Assembly (NCBI GenBank): GCA_010279815.1
Contig: QEOQ01000427.1
Coordinates: 309,566-373,565, forward strand
Reading direction: 5' to 3'
Length of the DNA stretch: 64,000 nt
Source: Brachionus plicatilis
Taxonomy: Eukaryota > Rotifera > Eurotatoria > Ploima > Brachionidae
Shown here: piece after piece, positions 1 to 10,121 of the stretch
Position numbering within the stretch: position 1 is the first letter of the stretch
How the letters are laid out: each line of letters starts with the position of its first letter
Notes under the pieces: generated by a model
Databases searched by the model: none
Told to the model about the DNA's origin: nothing
Seen by the model: the letters and a program-made list of their open reading frames with translations, nothing else
Position numbers and translations under genes: made by a program

Positions 1-1457
1 CTTTTTAAAGACCAAATGTATTTTCTATTAAATAGAGCAATTATGTTCACATTTTTGTATTTCCAGCTGATAAAAATTAAAGCTTAAACTCTCTAATGTT
101 TCACAAATGTACTCAAACAAGATCTCTTTTGATTTATCAATCTTCAGAGTTAAACATCAACCTTAACAAAAATCTATATTCATAATAAAAACTCTTCCAT
201 TTTAAATATCTTATTTTAAAAGGGTTAAGTGATAATAACTTGTCTCTTGCTTTCTGATACGATGCCAAATGAATTACTTATCGCCTTCTGAAAATTGTTT
301 AAAGTGTAAGGCTAAGGGCCAGCAAAGTTCATTGTTCTGAAGTTAAAAATAACATAATAAATTCTCCATGGATATAAAAATTAAAATTCCGACAAAAATT
401 AGACTTTTGCTTAGGATCATTGTCTAGATGTAACTTGAAAGCTGAGTCAAATTACCTCCTTCAAAAGGTAATAAGTACTCGGCTAAAAAATATATATACA
501 TTACAGAATTCATTGTTTATTTTAAAGGTTTGTTCAAATTATAGCAAAACTTTACGTATATTTACGTATATGTATATGTAACTTTACCTATATGTAACTT
601 CACAATATTTACGTATTATCCTGGTCCTTAGGTCACTAATTAAAAAAAATTTAAAAAATATTTCTGAATTTTTAAAAATGTAAAAGTAAGGTTACAAATT
701 GTTTTTTAGAATTTTTTCTTTTTTACTTTATTTTACCAAATTTTACGTAAAAAATGGTAAAAAAATAAAATTAGCAAGTCAAAATCGTATTATTTAACAA
801 AATTTTATGAAAAAAAGCTTAATTTGAGATTTTTTCGTATTTTTGGATTTTACCTTATTTAACGTAAAAATTGGTAATTTTACTTCTTTAAAGTAAAATT
901 TAGTTAATTTACCATGGATCTAATTATCAAATCACAACTGTTCTCGTATTTAATATCAAAAACTTTATTTTAATTCAAATTAATCAGTTTCTTGTGAAAT
1001 TTTCATGATTGGGTCATTTCTAAATGTTTTGAAGAGAATACAATAAAAATTTTCTGATTTTAACCCAAAAACATTAGATGATTCAAAGATGAAACATCCA
1101 TGAAGTCATTGTTTTTAACCTGACTGGGAAGTGAACTAATACATGTAAATTAATATTCATGGAGAAATTTATTTTGTCATTTTCTACTTCAGAACAATGA
1201 AACTACATAAAATGAAATTAAAACCGACTAAAATTTATATTAAAAAGTATTCAATTTGATCAGTTTGTTACTGGGAGAATAACAAGGATAGTTGTTTAAT
1301 AGTTTATTGCAATAATATAATATAAATACCGTTCTTATATATGGCGTTGGCATCTGTATCTTGTTAGAAACGATGATACTTCTAGAATAGAATTCCATTC
1401 TGATTCTAGAAGTATTGCGAGGCGTGTTAATTAATAACATATAATAACATTAATAAC
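1..1457. other. AT-rich intergenic DNA, no gene seen
   Basis: No open frame here has splice signals or a recognisable protein. The part from about 550 to 910 is rich in TTACGTA and TTTTACGTAAA words, which also fill foldback elements elsewhere in the window (28.6-29.2 kb, 51.0-51.5 kb). It may therefore be a decayed relative of those repeats. Confidence 0.5.
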
Positions 1458-1471
1458 ATAGTCACGTATTC
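1458..1471. repeat. Left target-site duplication of the LINE
   Basis: ATAGTCACGTATTC, repeated exactly at 2277-2290 after the A-rich tail. It marks the pre-insertion site. Confidence 0.85.
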
Positions 1472-2276
1472 GTACACGTACAAAATAAAAAAAATTCTTC
1501 AAAGAGCAGTGGACAATATAGTCTCTTTTTGTATAAGGTGGGGCTTTAAAATTAACAAGTCGAAAACCTGCTATTCTGTCTTCACTACAGCTGGGCTTAG
1601 AGACAATTATCAGAGAAAATACTCGATGGACCTTCATATCGAATCTGAACCCATTCCTTTGGAGCCTAAACCTAAATTCCTCGGTATCAAACTTGACTCA
1701 AAACTAAAATTTGCAGACCATTTCAAGGAGATTGTTAAAAAAGTGTCTTCCAAAATTAACATCTTGAGGAAAATAAAGGGTTTTAAATGGAGCAACTCGA
1801 TTTCTATTAACAAAACGCTGTACAAATCTTTGATAAGATCTCTATTTGATTACTGCTTCGTTATTCTAAAATCTGGCACTCAAAAAATTAAAAAAGATCT
1901 GCAAATTTTTCAAAACAGAATTCTACGAATTATTAAATTTTTTCCACTTAAAACAAGTGTCGATACATTCCACAAAACGCTCAACATAGAAAAAATTGAC
2001 GAGAGAACCAACTCACTTTTCATTAAATTTCTCAAATCGAGATCTAATCACGCATTAATTGCAGAAGAAATAAACGAGTTTAAAAAAAACAGGACTGTCG
2101 AAGCCTTAAACAGGTTCCAAACACCATTGGGAAGCGTATTTGAAAATTTTTAATCAAAAATACCCTAACTTTTCTAATAAAAAATTTACTAATAAGAGGG
2201 CTGAAAAGAGGGATTAAACCGCTCGAAACTGCCCCGGAGTCCAACTCCTAAATTATTTTTCAAATAAAATAAATAA
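1472..2276 (+). mobile_element. 5'-truncated LINE (jockey-like) insertion with 14-bp target duplication
   Basis: The segment encodes about 215 residues of the C-terminal part of a non-LTR retrotransposon reverse transcriptase, open from about 1500 to the stop at 2153. Visible family features are the post-palm stretch WGFKINKSKT, the FLGIKLDSKL block and the thumb/connection sequence SLIRSLFDYC. The catalytic palm and the endonuclease are missing, so the copy is dead. The 3' end is an AAAT-rich tail (2261-2276). The same 14 bases, ATAGTCACGTATTC, stand immediately left (1458-1471) and right (2277-2290), which defines the insertion as target-primed reverse transcription of a 5'-truncated copy. 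Jockey-like is assigned by resemblance only. Confidence 0.85.
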
Positions 2277-2290
2277 ATAGTCACGTATTC
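2277..2290. repeat. Right target-site duplication of the LINE
   Basis: Exact copy of the 14 bases at 1458-1471. The perfect match suggests the insertion is fairly recent. Confidence 0.85.
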
Positions 2291-2440
2291 CATATATATG
2301 ATTTATACACGAGTTGATCATCAAGTAAATGAGGGCTTAAAGTGTGGTTAACAAGTTTTCTACTTTCCACTTCAAAACTCTGAAAATTCATAAGTAAATT
2401 CAAAACTGTATTTCTTTTCATCAGCTAGCTATTTTTTTTA

Positions 2441-2546
2441 CCTAATTTTTTTCTAAATTATTATTTTTGAAGCTAATTTTTTTCTAAATTATTATTTTTG
2501 AAGCTAATTTTTTTCTAAATTATTATTTTTGAAGCTAATTTTTTTA
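2441..2546. repeat. 31-bp tandem repeat, about 3 copies
   Basis: The word GAAGCTAATTTTTTTCTAAA recurs with starts at about 2469, 2500 and 2531, a 31-bp period. It is noncoding and AT-rich. Confidence 0.8.
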
Positions 2547-2604
2547 CACAAAAAATTGCTACACGAAAAATTAAATTAGAATACTTTGAAACATAATGGT
2601 TACT

Positions 2605-3103
2605 GACAAAAGAAGGTTGGTACGAAGGATTGCAATTTTTATCTCCAAGCACAAATAATTCATTTGAAGCAACAAATCGTGTAAAAATAGATGAAGATAC
2701 TCTCCGTGATCGTTTAGTGCTTTCTAAATTTATTGTTGTGGCACTTTCAATTGTGAAAAAATGGTCAATTGAACGCAACCCAACCACAGTCAATGCAAAA
2801 GTTTATAAGCAAGATACGACAAAAAAACTTAATCGCAAAATGCATCGTTATGACAATGGTAAATTCAATTCATTTGCCTGATACAAAAGTGTACAATTTT
2901 GTTTATGGTGTGTTTGTATTCCAAAAAACAACGATTGAAAAAAAGTACTAGCAGCTGTCCTGGATTCTTAAAAAATACGTCATTGGGATGTTAATAAGAT
3001 TGAAGTGGGTAAACCAGCACCTGAAACCAAAAATGTAGAAATTGGTAGCAAACGTAAAAGAGGTAGACCTGCAAAAGCAAATAGTGCTTTACTAGTACAA
3101 TAA
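2605..3103 (+). pseudogene. Decayed MULE-type transposase (C-terminal part)
   Basis: The forward frames contain fragments typical of a Mutator-like transposase C-terminus. First comes a region reading LSPSTNNSFEATNRVKIDED, then a piece reading SSCPGFLKKYVIGM that resembles a degraded SWIM-type zinc finger (CxC..CxH). It ends with a basic tail reading IGSKRKRGRPAKANSALLVQ before a TAA near 3101-3103. An in-frame stop near 2878 and at least two frame changes interrupt it, so it is a fossil. A fragment with a similar KRGRPA tail lies at 11015-11098. The superfamily assignment rests on motif resemblance. Confidence 0.6.
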
Positions 3104-3993
3104 TGTTTTGATTAATGTTACTTTCTTATAAAGTTAATGTTTATTTTTTGCTTTTATAATGCTTAAAAAGTTTTTATAATGGTATTTTTTAAAATAATTA
3201 ATGTTTGTATCTATACAATTTAATGCAAAATAAATGATAAATTAATGCTCAATAATATATTTTTTAATGCTCGTTCAGTATTATTTTAATGCTCAAATAA
3301 ATACAAGCCTTAAAATAACAAATTTTTTTTTATTTTAATTCTTTTTGAATTTACTGCTCCTAATAGGAGACTAACTAAATTTAGCAAATAAATAAATATT
3401 GATATGTATTACACTTAACAGAACATGTTTTGGTTCGTCAGAACTTAAGCTTTGACATTTTTAATATTTTATTTTTGTTTGTTTGTACCAAAATTCACAA
3501 TGCCTCATAATAATTTAGAAAAAAAAAATTTTTTCAATTAAAACTTAGCTTGAAAATCATCGCCAAGTGGTATTTGTTTAATAAATATACTTAATTATTT
3601 TTTATTAAACCATTTTACATGTATTAAAATCCATCCTGTTAATTAATGAACAAGACGGTGCATGGTATTTTTTAATTTGGTAGATTTTGCCAATTTGATT
3701 CTGACTTGAATGAATTGTTAAAGATATTGTTTAAGCTTTTCTAGATGATCTACAATTGAATTGTCACATGACCCATGAGACTCTTTTTTCCTATTTCATT
3801 TATCAAAAACAAAAGCTAAAAAACTAGTTTTTTTCTCTTTCTAATACTAGCAGAGTAGAGTACATGTGTGTTCATTTAAGATTCAAACACACAATAGCAT
3901 CGACTTATAACATCAATTTAACTTGAATACTTAAATTAGTAGTTATTCTTTTGAATAAATAAATAAGAAAAGTCTTTGAAAAAAAAATTTAAC

Positions 3994-6234
3994 ATGAATG
4001 CTGATCAATTCAGACAAAGAGGTAAAGAACTAATTGATTACATAGCCGACTATTTGGAGAATATGGAGTAAAATTTTACCATCAACAAAAAAAATAAAAA
4101 AAATTTTAAAAACTAAAAAATTTAGAATTCATCGAGTGACACCAAACGTTGAGCCTGGCTACTTAAAACCACTCCTTCCAAAAGACGCTCCGCACCAAAG
4201 TGAAGAATGGGAGACCATATTTCAGGATTTTAAGGAAAAAATTTTGCCAGGAGTGACCCATTGGCAGCATCCGAGGTTCCATGCATACTTCCCGGCGGGC
4301 AACTCATATCCTTCCATCCTCGGCGAGCTGCTATCAGCCGGCCTCGGCACTGTCGGCTTTTCATGGGCTGCCAGTCCATCATGCACTGAGCTGGAAACAA
4401 TTGTGCTAGACTGGCTCGGCCGAATGCTCAATCTGCCCAAATCTCTTCTGCCCGAGCCAAGTGCCAAGCAAGACTTTACTCAGACAGACATAAATGGAAA
4501 TTCCTTTGCACACAATTTAAATGGTCAAAGTGCTACACAAAATAGTCAATTAAAAGGAGGTGGTGTCATTCTGGTATTTAACAAGCTGAAATAAAATTAA
4601 TCAAATTTTTTTTTTATCTTTTTTTTTTGTCAAAAGGGATCTGCCAGTGAATGCGTCTTGGTATCACTCTTGTCTGCCAGAAATTGTACTCTAAAAAAAT
4701 TGAAATCAGAGCATCCATTTGTAGAAGACGGTCATCTTTTGTCCAAATTGGTCATGTACACTTCCAAATTAGTAATAAATTTTTAAAAAAATTTTTTTTT
4801 TTTTTTTCCTATACAAATTTTCTAGGCGCATTCATGTGTGGAAAAGGCAGGAATGATTGCCATGGTAAAGATAAGAATTTTGGAGCCTGATGACAATTAT
4901 TCTCTAAGAGGTGACACACTCGACAAAGCCATTTCGAGCGACATTAGCAATGGTCTAGTGCCTTTTTTTGTCTCATGCACACTGGGCACCACATCTTGCT
5001 GTTCTTTTGACAATTTGGTCGAAATTGGACCGATTTGTGGTCGAGAGGATATTTATTTGCATGTGGATGCCGCATATGCCGGCAGTGCCTTGGTCTGCGA
5101 AGAGTTGAGATTTTTTTCAAATGGTTTAGAGGTAACTAAATTAATTAAGTAATTAGAGAGATGAAATTTTTTGTTTAAGTTTGTTGATTCTTTTAATTTT
5201 AATCCGAACAAATGGATGTTGATGAACTTTGATTGTTCTTGTTTATGATAAGTTTAATAAAAGAATAATTGAGTTGAAATTTATTAATATTTTTTTAATT
5301 TTTTAAGGTTAAAGACAAGTTTAAATTAACCGAAGCTTTGTCGGTCGATCCGATCTATTTGAGGTACAAAGAAATGGACAAAGCAATTGACTATAGAGTA
5401 GCACATCAAATAAAAGAGTTGAATTAAAAATTAATTTTTTTCTTTTAAGCATTGGGGCATAGCGCTAAGCCGAAGGTTCAGGTCGCTGAAAATCTGGTTT
5501 ACTTTAAGATCCTATGGTGTTGAAGGAATCCAAAAATATATCAGAGAAGTGATTAAGATTTTTTTTTAAAATACAAAAAATTTTTTAAATTTATTCACAT
5601 TTTTTTTAAATTAAAAAAAAATTTTTTTTTTTTTTAAATTAAAAATTTTCAAAATTTTTTTTTAAATTAAAATTTTCAAAATTTTTTTTTAAATTAAAAT
5701 TTTCAAAATTTTTTTTTTAAATTTATTTAGCATGTGCGTCTTGCAAAATTTTTTGAAAAACTGATTCTGAGCGACGATCGTTTTGAAATATTGGGAAAAG
5801 TAACTCTTGGTCTGGTGTGTTTTCGGCTCAAGGGGCCAAATTTTCTGAGCCAGAATTTGCTGTTCGAGCTCAACGACTCAGGTCTGATTCATATGGTGCC
5901 GTCAATGCTCGGCCACAAGTATGTGATCAGGTTGTGTGTGAATTCGGAACGAGCTACTGAGAATGACATGGGCGAAGCTTGGAAAATCATAAGATTGTTT
6001 GCGGATTCTGTGATTGAAAAGTACGAGCTGGAGAATGGAAAATTGTTTTCCAAGGAGTGTTCTCAGTCCGCCCTTAAGCTTAAGAGAATGAGGTTTAGCT
6101 TGAGCAAAATGGCTTCGGATCCAAAGAGCTATAATCAGAAAAAGTTTATGCGGACGCCGACCATTTTTGATGTAACAGGAAAATATTTGGCTAAAAAGTG
6201 CAGCTTTGTCCAAGATGACGAAGAGGAAAGTTAA
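3994..6234 (+). CDS. Tdc: Group II aromatic amino-acid decarboxylase, tyrosine decarboxylase-like
   Basis: PLP enzyme that decarboxylates an aromatic amino acid. Proposed exons: 3994-4067, 4126-4573, 4637-4771, 4826-5131, 5180-5240, 5315-5397, 5450-5548 and 5731-6234, giving 569 aa in frame. The start [20 protein letters not shown] matches the family N-terminus. Diagnostic blocks are [51 protein letters not shown], the PLP-stacking His in [20 protein letters not shown], the Schiff-base Lys in FNFNPNKW and [17 protein letters not shown]. The PAGNSYPS form favours tyrosine decarboxylase over DOPA (PTASSYPA) or histidine (PALTSWPS) decarboxylase; this comparison is from memory of the families. 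Odd points: about 25 extra residues before GGGVI, and a difficult junction after exon 5, where only a weak GT (gtttat) keeps the frame and several usually conserved residues are lost. Confidence 0.88.
5549..5730. repeat. Poly-T/A-rich intron with short tandem repeats
   Basis: The last intron of the decarboxylase gene is made of repeated TTAAAATTTTCAAAATTTTT words, each about 26 bp and repeated three or more times. It ends in a standard atttatttag acceptor. Confidence 0.6.
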
Positions 6235-7409
6235 AAATGTTTACAAGCTTTTGTATATAAACAAAAATTTATTTTTTTTTATATGGAATTTTTTCTATTA
6301 ATGCACGATGATCAGGATCATTGAAGAATTTTTATTCGCCATTTATTTATAAATTTAATTGTAAATAAAAAATGTCCCTATTATAAAAATGAATTGTAAT
6401 TGTAATTTATTATCAAAAATTTAAATAAAATATTTTAAATAAAAAAGCGGCAAGTTTTTATTTTAATTGAAAATTTATAGAATTTATTTCAAAAATTTAA
6501 GGGGACATTTATTTTTAGAATTTTTTGAAAAAAAAATGATTTATCTAAAATTGGATTTTTTTAAATTTTTCATTACTGCCAAAAGTTAACAGCAGATTTA
6601 ATTAAACAGTCCATTATTTATCACTGTTATCGGAAATAGTGAAAATACGAAAATTGTTGGAATAGATGAACCAATACCAATGCTTAGGTTAATGAAGAAA
6701 TTTAACATATTTTTGAGCAATATTTTGAAATTTAGATAAAGAAATATTCAGACTTGTGCAAAAGTCAAAAAAAAAGTCATTTTCAAAGTCGAGTCATTTG
6801 ACTTGACTTCCCAAAATTTTTTTTTTGAAAAAATAGTCATTTGACTTGACCAGACATTTTCACTCAAATTAGGCTCATTAGTGATTAGTAAGATTCGCGC
6901 GTAGCAAAACGACAGCACTATCTTAATCGACAATTTTCGATAGCATATATTCGTAATCTACGTATATGAAAACCTAAGAAAACTTGTTTCTTTAGGGGGG
7001 GACAAAAAAAAAGATTTTTGACTAGAAGTTTGATAGTTTTTGAAAACAGTGGTTTAGGTTTTTGAAATTTTTGAGATGAGTTTTCATTCAAAAGTTACTA
7101 TATCTATATATATTTTTAAAGAGCGCAAAATTCTCTATTAAATGATATATTTTTCAAGTATTTTAAGTGGAATTAAGTTGCACTATAAACCAAAAAAACA
7201 CAATTTTTTGTGCTTTTTTCCAGTTTTTTTGATTCTCGTCGAGGGATTGACCCAAGACCCTAACTTTTATATTTTAATTATAAAACTATACAAAATTCTG
7301 AACAAATCCCAGGTTTCACTTTTTTTATTTAAAGCTTAATTAATCCAAAAAAAAAGTCAAAATATAGTTCAATTTTTAAAAAAAATCATTAAAATTTAAT
7401 TTTCATCTT
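6235..7409. other. Intergenic, with one hAT-MITE fragment
   Basis: Downstream flank of the decarboxylase; AATAAA-type words follow the stop (for example near 6422). No gene is visible. A piece beginning CAGACTTGTGCAAAAGTC at 6749 and ending near 6856 in GACTTGACCAGAC belongs to the repeat family described at 53365-53825. Confidence 0.5.
6749..6856. mobile_element. Short hAT-like MITE copy (CAGACTTG...AAGTCA family)
   Basis: It starts CAGACTTGTGCAAAAGTC and ends GTCATTTGACTTGACCAGAC, with opposed AAGTCA/TGACTT words between. It shares its end sequence with the better preserved copy at 53365-53825. No clear target duplication was identified here. Confidence 0.5.
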
Positions 7410-7870
7410 TTATATTAATAAACTATTGGAAATTCTTAGATGCTCTTGTGTTTTAGAATTAGATTTGCCAGAGAAATATATTTTAAGAATTTGACCGTAG
7501 CTCAATCCATTTTTATAAGCTTTCAAACAACGCCATTATCTTCTGATCAGTTTGTTATTTATTTTTTTTCCAACAAATTCTCTTCTAGAACTCTCTAATA
7601 ATCTTTTCATTGAATCAAATGTCTGATTTGTTCTAATGAATTGCTTTTGATAGCACCATAATCCTTCTATTGGATTCAACTCACAATGGTACTTCGGAAG
7701 GAAAATTACTTTGATGCCGTATTTTGATGCTGTTTAATAAGGTCCATATCAACATAAGTGATTTCATCTCTACTCTCATAGTCCTCGCTAGGCGAATCTT
7801 GCGTGGAAAACGTTTGATCAAAAGGGAAGTCAGATTGATTATTTTCTGAAACTGTAGCAGGAGTGTTAAC
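7410..7870 (-). pseudogene. Decayed DDE-superfamily transposase
   Basis: On the minus strand the segment reads as the C-terminal half of a DDE (Tc1/IS630-like) transposase. It includes YGIKVIFLPKYHCELNPIEG, with the usual P-x-LNPIE and following W, and further on WRCLKAYKNGLSYGQILKIY and a tail reading HLRISNSLLI before TAA at 7410. A frameshift separates it from an upstream acidic stretch (DSPSEDYESRDEITYVD), and one in-frame TAA lies before the WRCLKAYK block. The element cannot be active. No terminal repeats were found, so its limits are uncertain. Confidence 0.65.
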
Positions 7871-8663
7871 ATGATTGACTTGTTTTTAGTTTTAAAATTT
7901 TTTTAAAAAAATTTTTGTGCTGGAACAATATCTTTATTAATCTTGAAATTAAAAATAATATATATTATTTTTTTAACAAGATTTAAAAAATTGGGGGGAC
8001 TTAAGTTGGTTTCAATTTGTTCGCTTCAACTCACCTTACAAAAGTTAATTTAAAAAAAATTTTTAGGAAATAACTGGATTGAAACGAACTTTATTAAATA
8101 AAGAAAATAGAGTTATGTGAAGTTATAAAAATTTAAAACTTTAAAAATCTTCTTGGTTTGTTTCTTGAAGTAAAAAATAGTTATTTAATTTCAATATTAT
8201 GCGACATGCATAATTGAATCATTATTAGCAATAAACTCTGCGAATTTGGCATAAATTAAATTTCAATATCCCAACTGGTTAAGTGTACTCACGTTTCTGC
8301 ATCTTTACAAGATATTTGTTCAAAAAACAATCAGAAAAAAATTAGGGTTCAAATTTTTGATATCATCAAAGAGAAAAATTAAAAAATGATATCATAATCT
8401 AAAAATTGTAGAAAAAGAAGCAAAATATATTTCGTGGCCTTCAAAGAATAAATCCTTTTGATTTTCGAAAGGCAACACACATAAAACTATCCGACTATTG
8501 AAATTTAAATAATTTTATTATTCAGTTTTTTATTATTAATTAAAAAATTAAAATAAAATTAATATTTTGTTTTTTATTTATTTAAACTTTTGAATCAACA
8601 TAAATTTGTGTTCAAATCCAAATAAGAAATTTTTTTATTGGCATGCTTATTCAATTATCTTAA

Positions 8664-8866
8664 TGTTAAGACCCAAGTCTTGACATGTCTCTACTTATTA
8701 TTTAATCTTGAATTAACTGCAGCTGAAGCACATGTTCTAGCTACTATATAAACCACTACCTCTTTTGTTATAATTTCGGATTCCATTTAAATAAACTTTA
8801 ACTAAATTTAATTGTTTTATTTTATTCTTGGCTTAAATCCCTAAAGTCCAAAACCGAGACTTTACA
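8664..8866 (+). mobile_element. Probable solo LTR
   Basis: A 203-bp segment begins TGTTAAGACCC and ends GAGACTTTACA (TG...CA). It contains TATATAAA at about 8752 and an ATAAA word further on, the usual order of an LTR promoter and polyadenylation signal. TTAA lies on both sides (8660-8663 and 8867-8870), which fits a 4-bp target duplication but is weak evidence in such AT-rich DNA. No partner LTR or internal region is nearby. Confidence 0.5.
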
Positions 8867-10121
8867 TTAATACTTTACAAATATTTTAAAATTTTTAATT
8901 AATTAAATAATATTTAAATACCAAATAAAATACAATATTAGATTTTTAACACACACTAGCTAAGATTCTGAAACTTAGCTGCTGGGTTTCTAATTTTCAT
9001 TCTCTCAACTTAAAAAATTTTACTTTATAAAGTGATATCAATAAAAAATTAAAAAAAAAAAAAAATTAATTTTTATTTTTATAGTAAATTTATGTACCTT
9101 TAACAAAAGAATGCCCGGTGTCAATTTGATACCGACGTTAATTGTTAAAATCCTAAAAAAACTTTATAATATTTAATAAAAAATTTTAGTATATTTGCCT
9201 AAAAAATGTTTTATTTTCATTTCCAGCTTTAAAATCTTTTTGAGTCTTCCTTTTTTACGATTCGATTGAATTGAAATATTCACACTGATAGTTTATTTTT
9301 TTCTAAATGTTTATGTACAGTGATTAAATTAAGAATAAATAGATTTGGTTTTTAAATAATTTCTTCTTATAAAATAATTTCGAATTTTAATTAAAATATC
9401 AAAAAAAAGTAAAAATATTTTCTCAATACTACCAATTTTTTTGTATGTAAAAGCTGATAGTTCGAATTCACATTTTAGAGAAAGTCCAAATTAAAGAAAT
9501 GAAATAATAAAAGCACATATTGGTTAATAAACTCACAAAAATAAATCACTGAATGAATATTATTTTAAACAGACTTATTGATTATCGGAACCAACTTAAT
9601 CTATCTTCCAATTAAATTAAAATTAAATTAAAAAATGATAAATGCGAAGCAAATTTCTTTGAAATAATTAATTAAAAAAAAGTTTCTTATAAACGAAAAG
9701 TGTCATCAAACTTTTTTGGTTTTCAAAAATTTAAATTCATATTTTATAAAAAGTAAATTTATAAAATTTGATTAAATTATTGATTTTTGGCTAAAAAATT
9801 TCTAACAAATATTATCGAACATCCAAATTTTTTGCAAAGCTCTCAAATTCTTCAATTTATAAAAAATAAACAAAAAAATTTTTACCTATTATTAGGAAAT
9901 ATTTTATTCCATCTCAAGTGGTGATTAACAAAATAAAAAACAAATTTTAAAAGTCTTCTTTAATAAAAAAAAATATAAAACCAAGTCAATTTCAAGTAAA
10001 TGGACAATCGAATTGTTGTCATGGTGACGGATATCTTTTTTATATTTATTCAAATACGTGAGCACTAATTTCTATAATAAAAAATTTAAAAAATAAAGGT
10101 TTTAGCCTTCCTTGTAACACA
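8867..10121. other. AT-rich intergenic DNA upstream of the CCDC171-like gene
   Basis: No coding signal. A tttttag-like acceptor lies about 17 bases before the ATG at 10122 (gttttag ending near 10106), which could be a spliced-leader acceptor or the end of a 5'-UTR intron. Confidence 0.45.

Noticed and set aside
3994..6234. Histidine or DOPA decarboxylase identity
   Set aside because: The substrate-region sequence FPAGNSYPS differs from the HDC (PALTSWPS) and DDC (PTASSYPA) forms I recall; kept as TDC-like, pending a tree.
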